A stretch of 39,059 nt of DNA from Desulfonatronovibrio sp046496945 (GTDB lineage: Bacteria; Desulfobacterota; Desulfovibrionia; Desulfovibrionales; Desulfonatronovibrionaceae). Within the stretch, counting starts at the first letter, position 1, and each line of letters opens with the position of its first letter. Positions 7,599-16,012 of the stretch are shown here, piece by piece. Made by a program: the position numbers and the translations under genes. The stretch lies in the NCBI GenBank assembly GCA_046496945.1, contig JAWOGL010000106.1, forward strand, positions 1 to 39,059. The letters run 5' to 3'. Below the pieces are notes generated by a model. The model saw only the letters and a list, made by a program, of their open reading frames with translations, was not told the origin of the DNA and made no database searches.

Positions 7599-9368
7599 AT
7601 GATGCGCAGCATTAAAGATGTTCAACAAATCAAGGTGCTTATTGCCGAGGGAAAAAAGAAAGGCTTTTTAACTTTCGAAGAAATCAACAAGTCTTTACCC
7701 TCGGACGTAAACAGTCCGGAGCAGATCGAAGAAATTATAGCTATTTTTGATCAGCTGGATATTGCCATAGTTGACGGCAAAATGGGCAAACCACTGGCGG
7801 TGACGCCTGAAGATCCCGAAACCATGGCTGAAACCATGGCCGTGAATCTGGAAAAGATGGAAGATGTTTCCGATACTCTTTCCAGAAGCAGTGATCCCGT
7901 GCGTATGTACTTAAGGGAAATGGGCGCGGTGGGTCTTCTGGACCGTGACGGTGAAGTGGTTATCGCCAAAAAAATCGAGGATGGGGAGATGGATGTGCTC
8001 TACTCCCTGGTAGAAGTTCCGGTTGCAGTGGAAGAGCTCATTCAGGTCGGTGAAGATCTTAAAAAAGAAAAAGTCAAGCTCAAGGATGTGGTCAAGACCA
8101 TAGAAGAGGATGATCCTTCAGAAGAAGAAATGAATCAGCGCGAACGGGTCATCTCCCTTCTGGAAGAAGTCAGGAGTATATACCGCAAACGCAGAGGCGT
8201 ATATGACAAACTAAATGAATGCGCCCGGACTGACCGCAGGGTATGGGGAATTCAAAACAAGATTCTGGAATATAAGGAAGATGTGGTGGACTGCCTGCGC
8301 AGCATCAAGCTGGAAAAGACCCTTATCGACAGGATTATCGAGACAGTGGGTGATTATGTCCGTCAGATGTATAACTGTCAGAGGGATTTAAGCGCTTATA
8401 TTCTTTCCCTGGGGCTTTCCCAGGAAGAACTTTTCGATCTTTTGGGTAAACTGGACCGGCGCGAAATCAACCCGGTAGCAGCCGCTGACCAGCTGGGCAT
8501 GACCATAGAAGAACTCTTTTCCTTTAAGGAGATGATTTACGGTAAATCCGAAATACTGGAACGTCTTGAGCAGAAGTGCATGCACAGCGTTCACGAACTT
8601 GAAGAGATCCTGTGGAGGATCAACAAGGGTAATTACGACGCCCTGCGGGCTAAACAGGAACTTATCCGCGCCAATCTGCGTCTGGTAGTCAGTATTGCTA
8701 AAAAATACACCAACCGGGGGCTTCAGTTTCTTGATCTTATCCAGGAAGGCAATATCGGCCTGATGAAAGCCGTGGACAAGTTTGAATATCAGAGGGGATA
8801 TAAATTTTCCACTTACGCCACCTGGTGGATCAGGCAGGCTATTACCAGAGCTATTGCAGACCAGGCCAGAACCATTCGTATTCCAGTGCACATGATAGAA
8901 ACTATTAACAAACTGGTGCGTACCTCGCGTTACCTGGTCCAGGAACTTGGCCGGGATCCCACCCCTGAAGAGATTGCTGTTCGCATGGATTATCCCCTGG
9001 AAAAAGTCAAAAAAGTTCTTAAGATAGCTAAAGAACCCATTTCACTGGAAACTCCCATTGGAGATGAAGAAGATTCCAGTCTCGGGGATTTTATCGAAGA
9101 TAAAAAAGCAGTAGCCCCGGCCGAGGAGGTTGTTAATTCCAAGCTTTCTGAACAGATAGCCAGGGTGCTGGCCGAGCTTACTCCCCGGGAGGAACAGGTC
9201 CTGCGCAAGCGCTTTGGAATCGGCGAAAAATCCGATCATACCCTGGAGGAAGTAGGTAAGCTTTTTAACGTAACCAGGGAAAGAATCAGGCAGATTGAGG
9301 CCAAGGCCCTTCGTAAGCTGAGGCATCCGGTGCGCAGTTCCAGCCTGAAGACCTATTATGAGACCTAG
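7599..9368 (+). CDS. rpoD: RNA polymerase primary sigma factor (sigma-70)
   Basis: 589 residues. Region 1.1 is present (KDVQQIKVLIAEGKKKGFLT, about 6-25). Region 1.2 is at about 98-130, with DPVRMYLREMG. A long non-conserved region follows. The region 2 core (about 353-430) has NLRLVVSIAKKY, the DLIQEGNIGLMKAVDKF segment and YATWWIRQAI. Region 4 (about 526-580) has LTPREEQVLRKRFG and the helix-turn-helix VTRERIRQIEAKAL. It directs RNA polymerase to housekeeping promoters. Tandem ATG codons at 7599 and 7602 follow GGGGGAGG; the second gives slightly better spacing. It is the last gene of the rpsU-yqeY-mutS2-dnaG-rpoD cluster. Confidence 0.97.
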   Translation: MMRSIKDVQQIKVLIAEGKKKGFLTFEEINKSLPSDVNSPEQIEEIIAIFDQLDIAIVDGKMGKPLAVTPEDPETMAETMAVNLEKMEDVSDTLSRSSDPVRMYLREMGAVGLLDRDGEVVIAKKIEDGEMDVLYSLVEVPVAVEELIQVGEDLKKEKVKLKDVVKTIEEDDPSEEEMNQRERVISLLEEVRSIYRKRRGVYDKLNECARTDRRVWGIQNKILEYKEDVVDCLRSIKLEKTLIDRIIETVGDYVRQMYNCQRDLSAYILSLGLSQEELFDLLGKLDRREINPVAAADQLGMTIEELFSFKEMIYGKSEILERLEQKCMHSVHELEEILWRINKGNYDALRAKQELIRANLRLVVSIAKKYTNRGLQFLDLIQEGNIGLMKAVDKFEYQRGYKFSTYATWWIRQAITRAIADQARTIRIPVHMIETINKLVRTSRYLVQELGRDPTPEEIAVRMDYPLEKVKKVLKIAKEPISLETPIGDEEDSSLGDFIEDKKAVAPAEEVVNSKLSEQIARVLAELTPREEQVLRKRFGIGEKSDHTLEEVGKLFNVTRERIRQIEAKALRKLRHPVRSSSLKTYYET

Positions 9369-9525
9369 CTGTTCTTTGGAAACCTCCTGCCTGTTTCCTG
9401 ACTGCCAAGCAGTTTAAACTGTTGCCGGCTGAAACAGACCGGACTCGCGAATTTTTTTCCTGAGCCAGGGTGTTTGTTCAGACTGTTTAAAACGGAGTTT
9501 TTCAACCCGCTTTTAAGGAGGCAAA

Positions 9526-10185
9526 ATGCGCTTTTACCTGAGAATACTTGTCTGTTTTTTGTTCTGCCTGCTTGTGGCCGGGGCTGGTCAGGCCAGGCAG
9601 ATCAAGGTGGCCTGGGTGCCTGACGGGGATACCCTTATTCTGGAAGACAGGGAAACAGTCAGGTTAAAGGGCATTGATGCTCCGGAAACGGGGTATGATG
9701 GCGAACAGGATCAGTACTTTGCCAGAGAGGCCACCCGTAATCTGGTAAAACTGATTGCCCACCAGGAACTGATTTTGAAAACAGGACCGGATTCCAGGGA
9801 TTCCCATGGCCGGACTCTTGGCTACGCTTATCTGCCTGACGGCCGGAATATTAGCGTGCTCATGGTCAGGCAGGGCTACGCGTTTTATTATGCCCATGAG
9901 GATGAGGACAAAGATATTTCCCGGCGGATTCACAATGCCCAGAAACAGGCCATGAAGGAAGGTCTGGGGTTCTGGCCGGAAATCCTGAGTATGGATGACA
10001 GGAATGACTCTGAACTCATATATGTGGGCAATATTAAGAGCAGGCGTTTTCACGTTATAGAGTGTGGATATGGTCAGAGAATTTCCCAAGCCAACAGAAA
10101 AGAGTTTTCCTCTCTTCACGATGTTTTTTATCAGGGTTATGCCCCTTGCCGCAGATGTACCCCCTGGCCTTTGATGTCGGATTAA
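9526..10185 (+). CDS. exported thermonuclease-family protein with Ada-like zinc-binding tail
   Basis: 219 residues after a strong AAGGAGG site. Residues 1-23 form a signal peptide with likely cleavage after GQA. The staphylococcal-nuclease (OB-fold) domain follows. By alignment from memory, its catalytic set is intact: D35 (DGDT), R46, D51 and E54 (VRLKGIDAPE) and R96 (DSHGR). Residues about 166-213 form a second domain (YVGNIKSRRFH...GYAPCRRCTP) with H176, C180, C208 and C211, resembling the metal-binding domain of Ada. The protein is therefore probably a periplasmic or secreted Ca2+-dependent nuclease with a zinc-stabilised tail. The 17-base motif at 9494-9510 just upstream resembles the tail of the repeat family described below. 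Confidence 0.88.
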   Translation: MRFYLRILVCFLFCLLVAGAGQARQIKVAWVPDGDTLILEDRETVRLKGIDAPETGYDGEQDQYFAREATRNLVKLIAHQELILKTGPDSRDSHGRTLGYAYLPDGRNISVLMVRQGYAFYYAHEDEDKDISRRIHNAQKQAMKEGLGFWPEILSMDDRNDSELIYVGNIKSRRFHVIECGYGQRISQANRKEFSSLHDVFYQGYAPCRRCTPWPLMSD

Positions 10186-10272
10186 TACTTGGGTCAAGGC
10201 TTTCAGGCCTGATGAGGAAGACAAAGAATAATCACTATGTAAACTGTATCAAAATTATCAGGGAGTTTTAAC

Positions 10273-10458
10273 ATGGATGACTGGGTAGTTGTTGCCAGAT
10301 TTGACGAGATGAGTGAAGCGGTTCAAAAGGAAGAAGACAGGATTAAGGACATAGCTCTGGATCTGGGGCTTATGCCTGATCATGTGGTCAAAATTCAACA
10401 AAAGGATAAAGTGGAAATTTTGATACATCCTGAATTTTATACCTATTTTGAAGGATAA
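10273..10458 (+). CDS. small hypothetical protein
   Basis: 61 residues, preceded by an AGGGAG site eight bases from the ATG. The sequence begins DDWVVVARFDEMSEAVQKEEDRIKDIA and is acidic, without membrane segments or cysteines. Its alternating strand-helix pattern could be a small ferredoxin-like or DUF2007-like fold, but I do not recognise it. It lies 87 bases after the nuclease gene and may share its transcript. Confidence 0.55.
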   Translation: MDDWVVVARFDEMSEAVQKEEDRIKDIALDLGLMPDHVVKIQQKDKVEILIHPEFYTYFEG

Positions 10459-10618
10459 GAACTATTCTCATAATTCAGGACGGCTCAGGGCCAAAGTTTC
10501 TGTGGAGACGACGGTTAAAAATTGCATAAAGGGCGAAGCACCAATCCAGGGTTGGTCTCTGAATATTTTAAATAGTTACTGATAATTAATTGTTTGGTAA
10601 CTTCCCGGCAGGACATAC

Positions 10619-10954
10619 ATGTTTGAGCATTTTTATTTAATTATTTTTTCATCTATATTCAGCCTGGATGAAATTGACTGGAGTTACTGGCCGTTTGGAG
10701 AAGGATTCACCGGCAGCTGGATACTTATTCTGTCCAAGTTTGTGTTTATCGGGTTGATACTGGCGGTAATCATAGGATTTCTCAGGTTGCTGTTCGGGCC
10801 CGGCGGAATGTTCCGGGATAAGGAGATGGACCTTGAGGCGGAACAGGAAAGGCAGAAGGTCCGGGAAGCAGTGGATGTCTTAAGACAACGGCTGGCCAGA
10901 GGGGAAATCAGTGATGAAGAATTTGAGCATAAAAAATGGCTTCTGGAAAAATAA
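10619..10954 (+). CDS. SHOCT-domain membrane protein
   Basis: 111 residues. One or two hydrophobic segments are seen: a short one at the N-terminus and a clear helix at about 34-61. A charged linker (about 68-85) follows, and then a C-terminal short helical SHOCT-like motif, LRQRLARGEISDEEFEHKKWLL (about 89-110). SHOCT motifs are thought to mediate oligomerisation or attachment at the ends of membrane proteins; no enzymatic role is expected. The last 19 bases overlap the start of the HD-domain gene (10936), so the pair is probably translationally coupled. Confidence 0.75.
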   Translation: MFEHFYLIIFSSIFSLDEIDWSYWPFGEGFTGSWILILSKFVFIGLILAVIIGFLRLLFGPGGMFRDKEMDLEAEQERQKVREAVDVLRQRLARGEISDEEFEHKKWLLEK

Positions 10955-11778
10955 AAGACTTTTCCGGGTATGAGAATTTTTTCAACCGGTATTGTCATGA
11001 TTTTACAAAACTGACCAGGGTTAACGATCCCAATATCAAGCTGAAAAAAGATCACTCCCTGAGAGTGGCAAAGCTGGCCCGGCTCCTTACTGAATTTGAG
11101 CAGTTCAGGGCCGGGCCTGCTTTTTTGACCGGAGTGGCTGCCCTGTTTCATGATATTGGCCGATTTGAACAATATGCCAGGTATAAAACCTTTAAAGACA
11201 GCGACTCCATTGATCACGCCAGACTGGGGTTTAAGATACTTGGCGCTCAGGGCTTTCTCGATTCCCTGTCTGTTTCGGACATCCGCTGCATACGGCTGGC
11301 GGTTCTGTTCCACAACAGACACAGCCTGCCGTCAGGCCTGCCCCGGGAGATAGACATGGTGTGCAAGGCCTTGCGCGACGCGGACAAGCTGGATATCTTC
11401 CCGGTCATGCTGTCCCATTTTGAGCCTGGAAGCACCGGGAACAGCGTGGTCACCCTGGGACTCAGTGACTCCGATGAAATAACCCCGGAAATTCTTGACC
11501 AGCTTAAGTCGCGCAGGCTCGGCGATTATTCCCGGATGCAATATCTCAATGATTTCAAGTTGCTTATCTGTTCCTGGGTTTATGATTTGAATTTTTCTTT
11601 TTCGCGCAGGCTGGTTTTAAAACAGCGCTATATCCAGAAAATTTTTGAGATGCTGCCGGCCAGGCTTGATCTTCATGGTCTTAAAAAGAGGATACTTAAA
11701 GATCTGGAAAATGGGGGGAGAGCCCTGCCTGCTAAGTCACATCAGTCTGAAAACAAGCTGGTCCAACTGGCGGATTAA
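10936..11778 (+). CDS. HD-domain protein (putative metal-dependent phosphohydrolase)
   Basis: 280 residues. The HD superfamily metal ligands are visible: H40, the H72-D73 pair in ALFHDIGRFEQY, and an aspartate near 148-150 in LRDADKLDIF. Additional histidines occur in DHARLGF (H94) and FHNRH (H126/H129). HD proteins hydrolyse phosphate esters, often of nucleotides; the substrate here is unknown. The ATG at 10936 overlaps the SHOCT gene, and the 3' end overlaps the convergent BPL_N gene by 42 bp (11737-11778). A gene pair of a small membrane protein and an HD phosphohydrolase suggests a membrane-linked nucleotide or stress function, but this is only inference. Confidence 0.82.
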   Translation: MASGKIKDFSGYENFFNRYCHDFTKLTRVNDPNIKLKKDHSLRVAKLARLLTEFEQFRAGPAFLTGVAALFHDIGRFEQYARYKTFKDSDSIDHARLGFKILGAQGFLDSLSVSDIRCIRLAVLFHNRHSLPSGLPREIDMVCKALRDADKLDIFPVMLSHFEPGSTGNSVVTLGLSDSDEITPEILDQLKSRRLGDYSRMQYLNDFKLLICSWVYDLNFSFSRRLVLKQRYIQKIFEMLPARLDLHGLKKRILKDLENGGRALPAKSHQSENKLVQLAD

Positions 11779-12978
11779 TTGTCCGTAGATACCTCCATAA
11801 CCCGGAAATGTGCCGAAAAGTCTTTGTTTGCGGCTTTGCAGACCGGAACTGGAGCTGGATTCAGGGGATGACTGGCTAAAGGCTATGGCCAGACGTTCCT
11901 GGGAAAGGTATGTCTTAAGCTCTTTCAGAAATGTTTCCATGTTGTCCTGAAATTCTTTTTTTCCTGCGTTCCATAAGTTTCTGGTTTCCTGGTCCGGGCG
12001 GCCAGTCAATGCCCGGCAAATCATGGCGTAAAGAAAGTTAATCGGAGACCCCGGGATACCTCTTCTCCAGCCCAGAAGCCATGAAGATCTCCAAAACAGC
12101 AGGAACTGGCTTTGAGCAAGATCTATTATTTCATCCAGTCCCTGTTTTGCCTGTAAAAGGGTTTTATCCTTCCATACAGGCCTTGTTTCTCTCAAATTCC
12201 AGGCAGTGACCTTTACCTTTTCAGCTTCGGGCGCGGATTGCTCAAGCCAGTGACGAAGAATGGTCCATAAAATCCGGTTGGCCTGGGTGGATTCCGGTGT
12301 TTCCAGATGGACATAGCTGAGAATATATTCTCCCAGCCCGAATGAATCCCGGATTATGCATGGTTCATCTTCAAGACAAACCGGATTCAGGTTTATTTTA
12401 TAGATATTTTCCCATTTTTCCAGATCCCCGGGCTGGATTTGGGAAAGAATAAGGTCTGAACACCAGAAATCTTCGCCCGGACTCAGATACCTGGCCATGA
12501 CCCGGAGGCTTTGGGGAGAATCCGGGCTGGGTTTAAATTGGGAAGGCCACCAGGCAGGGAGATAGACCTGTTGTTCACAGGCTGAATAATCTGTTTTTAC
12601 CCGGCACAGGATATGACCGCTGAAATTAGGCAGGCGCTCTTTAACCGGTTTCCTCCCCCACGGGCAAAGATCAAGACCCGGCCAGCCTGAAGTGGAACGC
12701 AGAGCCAGGCCTGCACCTCCGCAAAAGCCAAGATACTTTCCCCCGGAGCTGATATACTTCCTGATATTATCTCGCCCTGTCCGGCCGAGAATTTCCGTCT
12801 TGAGCCTTGCCCACCCTCCTGGAACCAGCAGTCCGGCTGGAGGACTCTGTTCAAGAATTCCTGCTTTGACCTGGCCTGCACTGATTGTTTTAAAGGGGAT
12901 TTCCAGATCCTGGAGGGCCCTGGAGAGCATGATTCCCCAGAAGTGAGATTCGTCCCACAGCAGGTTAAGTTTGTTCAT
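11737..12978 (-). CDS. BPL_N (glutamine-amidotransferase-like) domain protein
   Basis: 413 residues, ATG at 12976-12978. The N-terminal part resembles the class-I glutamine-amidotransferase-like fold found at the N-terminus of eukaryotic biotin-protein ligase. VPGGWA is at 52-57, and GFCGGAG (84-90) puts C86 in the nucleophile-elbow position. No biotin-ligase catalytic domain follows. The C-terminal half (about 250-413) is helical, tryptophan-rich and unrecognised. The substrate and activity are unknown. It lies 131 bases downstream of pyrC on the same strand and may be read through from pyrBC. Its final 14 codons overlap the 3' end of the HD gene on the other strand. Confidence 0.75.
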   Translation of the reverse strand: MNKLNLLWDESHFWGIMLSRALQDLEIPFKTISAGQVKAGILEQSPPAGLLVPGGWARLKTEILGRTGRDNIRKYISSGGKYLGFCGGAGLALRSTSGWPGLDLCPWGRKPVKERLPNFSGHILCRVKTDYSACEQQVYLPAWWPSQFKPSPDSPQSLRVMARYLSPGEDFWCSDLILSQIQPGDLEKWENIYKINLNPVCLEDEPCIIRDSFGLGEYILSYVHLETPESTQANRILWTILRHWLEQSAPEAEKVKVTAWNLRETRPVWKDKTLLQAKQGLDEIIDLAQSQFLLFWRSSWLLGWRRGIPGSPINFLYAMICRALTGRPDQETRNLWNAGKKEFQDNMETFLKELKTYLSQERLAIAFSQSSPESSSSSGLQSRKQRLFGTFPGYGGIYGQLIRQLDQLVFRLM

Positions 12979-13109
12979 ATTATCTGATTTTCCGGATTTA
13001 GTTTGAGAAATGATAACAGCCCTTCATCAGTACGGAAGGTTCATTCAGGATGTCCGGATCCCCTTATCAAGCGTATGACCCTTACCCAGCAGACTTTTTA
13101 AACAGGCTG

Positions 13110-14384
13110 CTAAAACCTGTTGAGAATTTCCTGGCCTGCGATAAAGTTGGCCATTACCCTTCCTTTCAGCACCTGACCCGTACAGGGTGTGTTTTTCCCT
13201 TTTGACAGCATTGCCCCGGGGGTAACTGTCCATTCATGGTCAGGATCCACCAGAATAAAATCAGCAGGGTCTCCTTTCTGAAAAGTATTAACCGGAAGAT
13301 TAAAGATTCTGCAAGGGGAAAAAGACATGAGTCTGGTCAGATCCTTCAGGTCCAGGATATTTTGTCTGACCAGTTCAAGACAGAGGGATAAAGCCGTGTC
13401 CAGCCCGGAAATGCCGTTGGGAGCCTGGGCAAAGGGAACTTCTTTTTCAAAATCGGCATGAGGGGCATGATCAGTGGCAATGATATCAATGACACCCTCT
13501 TTTACAGCATCGCGCATAGCCGTAATGTCCTGTTTACGCCGCAGAGGGGGGTTCACTTTGGCCATGGTGTTATAACCGTGCAGGATTTCTTCATCCCAGA
13601 AAAGATAATGCGGGCAGGTTTCAGCTGTAATGGGGATGGATTTGTCTTTGGCCCGGGCGATAAGTTCCAGAGATTCCTGACAGCTGATATGAGCCAGGTG
13701 GATGGGAGTATCCAGATAAGCCGCCAGGAGGATGTCCCGGGCTACCTGAAGACTTTCAGCCACACTGGGAATCCCTTTAAGGCCGAGATAGCTGGAAACC
13801 CTGCCTTCGTTCATTACACCGCCTGCCGCCAGATAAGTATCCTCGCAGTGGTCGATGACTGTCATTTCCAGATCCGATGCGTACTCCACCGCCCGGCGAA
13901 AAATTTCATTGTCCGTGACCGGCATGCCGTCGTTGGAAAAGGCTTTGCATCCCGCTTCCTTTAGCTCGGCCAGAGGTGAAAGGTGTCTGCCTTCTAGGTT
14001 TCTGGTCAGCGCTCCCACCGGATGAACAAAAGGTCCGGCCGGGTGGGATTCCATGTTTTTACCCAGCATGAATCTGGTGATGGAAGCATTATCATTGACC
14101 GGGCTTGTATTGGCCATGGCCATGACTCTGGTGAACCCTCCCCCGGCGGCGGCTTCCAGTCCGGACTTTATGTCTTCCTTGTATTCAAATCCGGGTTCGC
14201 GCAAGTGAACATGAACATCTGTGAGACCGGGAAGTACCAGACAGCCCCGGCCATCAAAAACCTTTGCCCAAGGGTCGATTTCAGGTCTGCCGGGCTCAAA
14301 AGCGATAATCCTGCCGTCTTGAACCCTGAGCAAGCCGGCCTGCTCATGCAAAAATATATTTTTTATAACCAGGAATTCGTCCAT
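13110..14384 (-). CDS. pyrC: dihydroorotase
   Basis: 424 residues, a long (type I) dihydroorotase of the amidohydrolase superfamily. It catalyses reversible cyclisation of carbamoyl-aspartate to dihydroorotate in pyrimidine synthesis. DVHVHLREPG places metal ligands at H58 and H60 and the substrate arginine at R62. Further motifs are MANTSPVND, IDHCEDTYLAAGG, HLAHISC and ATDHAPH with the catalytic aspartate near residue 303. It starts three bases after pyrB, matching the common pyrB-pyrC pair. In several bacteria this type forms a complex with aspartate carbamoyltransferase. Confidence 0.95.
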   Translation of the reverse strand: MDEFLVIKNIFLHEQAGLLRVQDGRIIAFEPGRPEIDPWAKVFDGRGCLVLPGLTDVHVHLREPGFEYKEDIKSGLEAAAGGGFTRVMAMANTSPVNDNASITRFMLGKNMESHPAGPFVHPVGALTRNLEGRHLSPLAELKEAGCKAFSNDGMPVTDNEIFRRAVEYASDLEMTVIDHCEDTYLAAGGVMNEGRVSSYLGLKGIPSVAESLQVARDILLAAYLDTPIHLAHISCQESLELIARAKDKSIPITAETCPHYLFWDEEILHGYNTMAKVNPPLRRKQDITAMRDAVKEGVIDIIATDHAPHADFEKEVPFAQAPNGISGLDTALSLCLELVRQNILDLKDLTRLMSFSPCRIFNLPVNTFQKGDPADFILVDPDHEWTVTPGAMLSKGKNTPCTGQVLKGRVMANFIAGQEILNRF

Positions 14385-14387
14385 ATT

Positions 14388-15338
14388 TCAAACCTCCGGA
14401 ATTTCCTGTTCTGACCTGGACCTGGAAAGGTAAAGATAAAGCAGGGCCATGCGCACGGCCACGCCTGATTCCACCTGGTCCAGGACCAGGCTGTCACTTG
14501 AGTCGGCCAAGTCTGATGCTATTTCAACTCCCCGGTTTATTGGTCCTGGATGCATGATTTTTACTCCGGCAGCCGCGGTCTCCAGGTGTCTTGACGCCAG
14601 GCAGAAACGGGCCGAATATTCACGGATACCCGGGAAAAGTCCGGCTTCCTGTCTTTCCATCTGCAGCCTGAGACTGATAACAGCGTCTGCTCCTTCACAG
14701 GCCTTATAGATATCATTGTATATTGTTACCGGCCAGTCTTGAACTTGCGGGGGCAGAAGAGTCCGGGGAGCACACACAGCCACTTGACAGCCCAGCTTGG
14801 TAAACAGCTTAATATCGGATCTGGCTACCCGGCTGTGAGCGATGTCTCCAAGGATCAGCAGTTTTTTGCCCTGAAACTGATCATTCCATACGCGGCTCAA
14901 GGTGTAGCCGTCCAGAAGGGCCTGAGTGGGATGAGCATGCCATCCATCCCCGGCATTTATAACACAGCAATTCAGGTGATCCGCGATAAATCCGGCTGCA
15001 CCGCTCAGGCTGTGACGCATGACTATGGCGTCAGGCTTCATGGATTCCAGGGTAAGAACCGTGTCCTTGAGACTTTCCCCTTTTTGCAGACTGCTTCCTG
15101 TGGCTGCGAGAGAGAAGCTGTCGGCTGATAACCGCTTGGCGGCCATATCAAAGGATGTCTTGGTACGCGTGGATGGCTCGGCAAAAAACAGAACAACGCT
15201 TTTGCCTTTGAGAATGGGGACTTTTTTTATGCTTCTAGAATTTATCTCCATGAACCGGGAAGAAGTATGGAAAATATATTTAATATCATTGTCTGACAAG
15301 GATTCAATATCCAGAAGGTCCTTGTGTGTCCAGTTCAT
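14388..15338 (-). CDS. pyrB: aspartate carbamoyltransferase catalytic chain
   Basis: 316 residues, normal length. The carbamoyl-phosphate loop is STRTKTSF at 56-63 (lysine where many relatives have arginine). K86 in QKGES and H134 with HPTQ at 136-139 are in place, and the C-terminal PGPINRGVE loop that closes on aspartate is present. It catalyses the committed step of pyrimidine synthesis. No pyrI regulatory subunit is seen in the window. On the minus strand a perfect TATAAT lies at 15431-15436 upstream; the matching -35 is poor. The leader contains a small CCTGG/CCAGG hairpin, but no PyrR-type attenuator was recognised. Confidence 0.95.
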   Translation of the reverse strand: MNWTHKDLLDIESLSDNDIKYIFHTSSRFMEINSRSIKKVPILKGKSVVLFFAEPSTRTKTSFDMAAKRLSADSFSLAATGSSLQKGESLKDTVLTLESMKPDAIVMRHSLSGAAGFIADHLNCCVINAGDGWHAHPTQALLDGYTLSRVWNDQFQGKKLLILGDIAHSRVARSDIKLFTKLGCQVAVCAPRTLLPPQVQDWPVTIYNDIYKACEGADAVISLRLQMERQEAGLFPGIREYSARFCLASRHLETAAAGVKIMHPGPINRGVEIASDLADSSDSLVLDQVESGVAVRMALLYLYLSRSRSEQEIPEV

Positions 15339-15519
15339 GGTCCACCTTTTGGGCTCTAGGTTGAAGTACGTAAAGCATTATAAATACATAACGTCCCTGG
15401 GATTCTCCAGGCACAGAAGAGGCTAATAAAATTATAATTGATGCGCAAGAAGATTATGACGTAAGAAAAAAAACACGCTGTTCCAGCTGGGTTTTCCAAA
15501 GGAAACATCTTGCTTCAAC
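15339..15519. other. intergenic region upstream of pyrB
   Basis: This is AT-rich spacer between the pyrBC start (minus strand) and repeat copy 1. It holds a minus-strand TATAAT (15431-15436) and a short hairpin at about 15398-15413. With 15712-16012 it makes a 674-base stretch without a firm gene; apart from the repeat and the weak ORF listed separately, nothing else is recognised. Confidence 0.5.
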
Positions 15520-15711
15520 AGGTTGTTGAAAATCTCCCAATTGGCTGTGTCGCTACAAAAAGTTCAAATTCGCATCTGTGTAGATACGCCGCGACCTTGA
15601 ACTTTTTTTGCTGTTTATCCGGCACCCACTTGAGTGAGTATTATCCCGGCATAAGTCTTAGTGGCGTTCTAAGTGGGTGCCGGACTGTCGCTTGGAATTT
15701 TTGAACAACCT
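15520..15711 (+). repeat. nested palindromic repeat, copy 1 (long form)
   Basis: 192 bp with imperfect terminal inverted repeats (AGGTTGTTGAAAAT at the left end, ATTTTTGAACAACCT at the right). An internal arm pair, AAAAAGTTCAA (about 15558-15568) with TTGAACTTTTTTT, lies inside. A second, perfect 14-bp inverted repeat, TCCGGCACCCACTT with AAGTGGGTGCCGGA, bounds 15618-15684. A conserved tail GGACTTTTTCAACACGC follows at 15721-15737. It is closely similar to copy 2 (17191-17383) in the same orientation and to the shorter copy 3 (36433-36558) inverted. It encodes no transposase, so it behaves like a non-autonomous MITE/REP-type element. Confidence 0.85.
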
Positions 15712-15913
15712 GTCTAATAAGGACTTTTTCAACACGCGGTTAAGTGATGCTGATCAGGAATTCCCCGGATTTGATTGTCCTTTGCTGAAAAAATACGGCC
15801 ATCTGCCGGAAAAATATTACATCAAACTTAAAATTATGGCGATACTTGAATATGTTGAAACAATTTACCGGTTACAGCTGATAAAGCTTTGTTTCGGGAT
15901 GGAAGGTACTTAA
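15677..15913 (+). other. weak ORF, possible decayed gene fragment
   Basis: A 78-codon reading frame begins inside repeat copy 1 and ends at 15911-15913. Its second half (LLKKYGHLPEKYYIKLKIMAILEYVETIYRLQLIK) reads like a helical protein, but there is no ribosome-binding site or good start. No family is recognised. It may be a remnant gene or chance. Confidence 0.2.
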
Positions 15914-16012
15914 GCTTGACCTGGATCCAATAAAGAGTCAAAAAAAGTATTTGCCGTACCAAGTTTTGGATTGTTACTGCTAATCCTGTGCGCAAACAGG
16001 AAGGGGGAGAAA

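Noticed and set aside
10540..10556. Hairpin ACCAA...TTGGT upstream of the SHOCT gene as a riboswitch
   Set aside because: It is a short stem only, with no surrounding conserved motif or expression platform.
13114..13132. CCTGTTGAGAATTTCC inside the 3' end of pyrC as another repeat copy
   Set aside because: Only about 15 bases resemble the repeat end, they are coding, and no partner arm is nearby.
15520..15711. Integron attC site or CRISPR-like repeat
   Set aside because: There are no R/L core boxes of the attC type, no integrase and no short regularly spaced units; the copies are far apart and nested palindromes.
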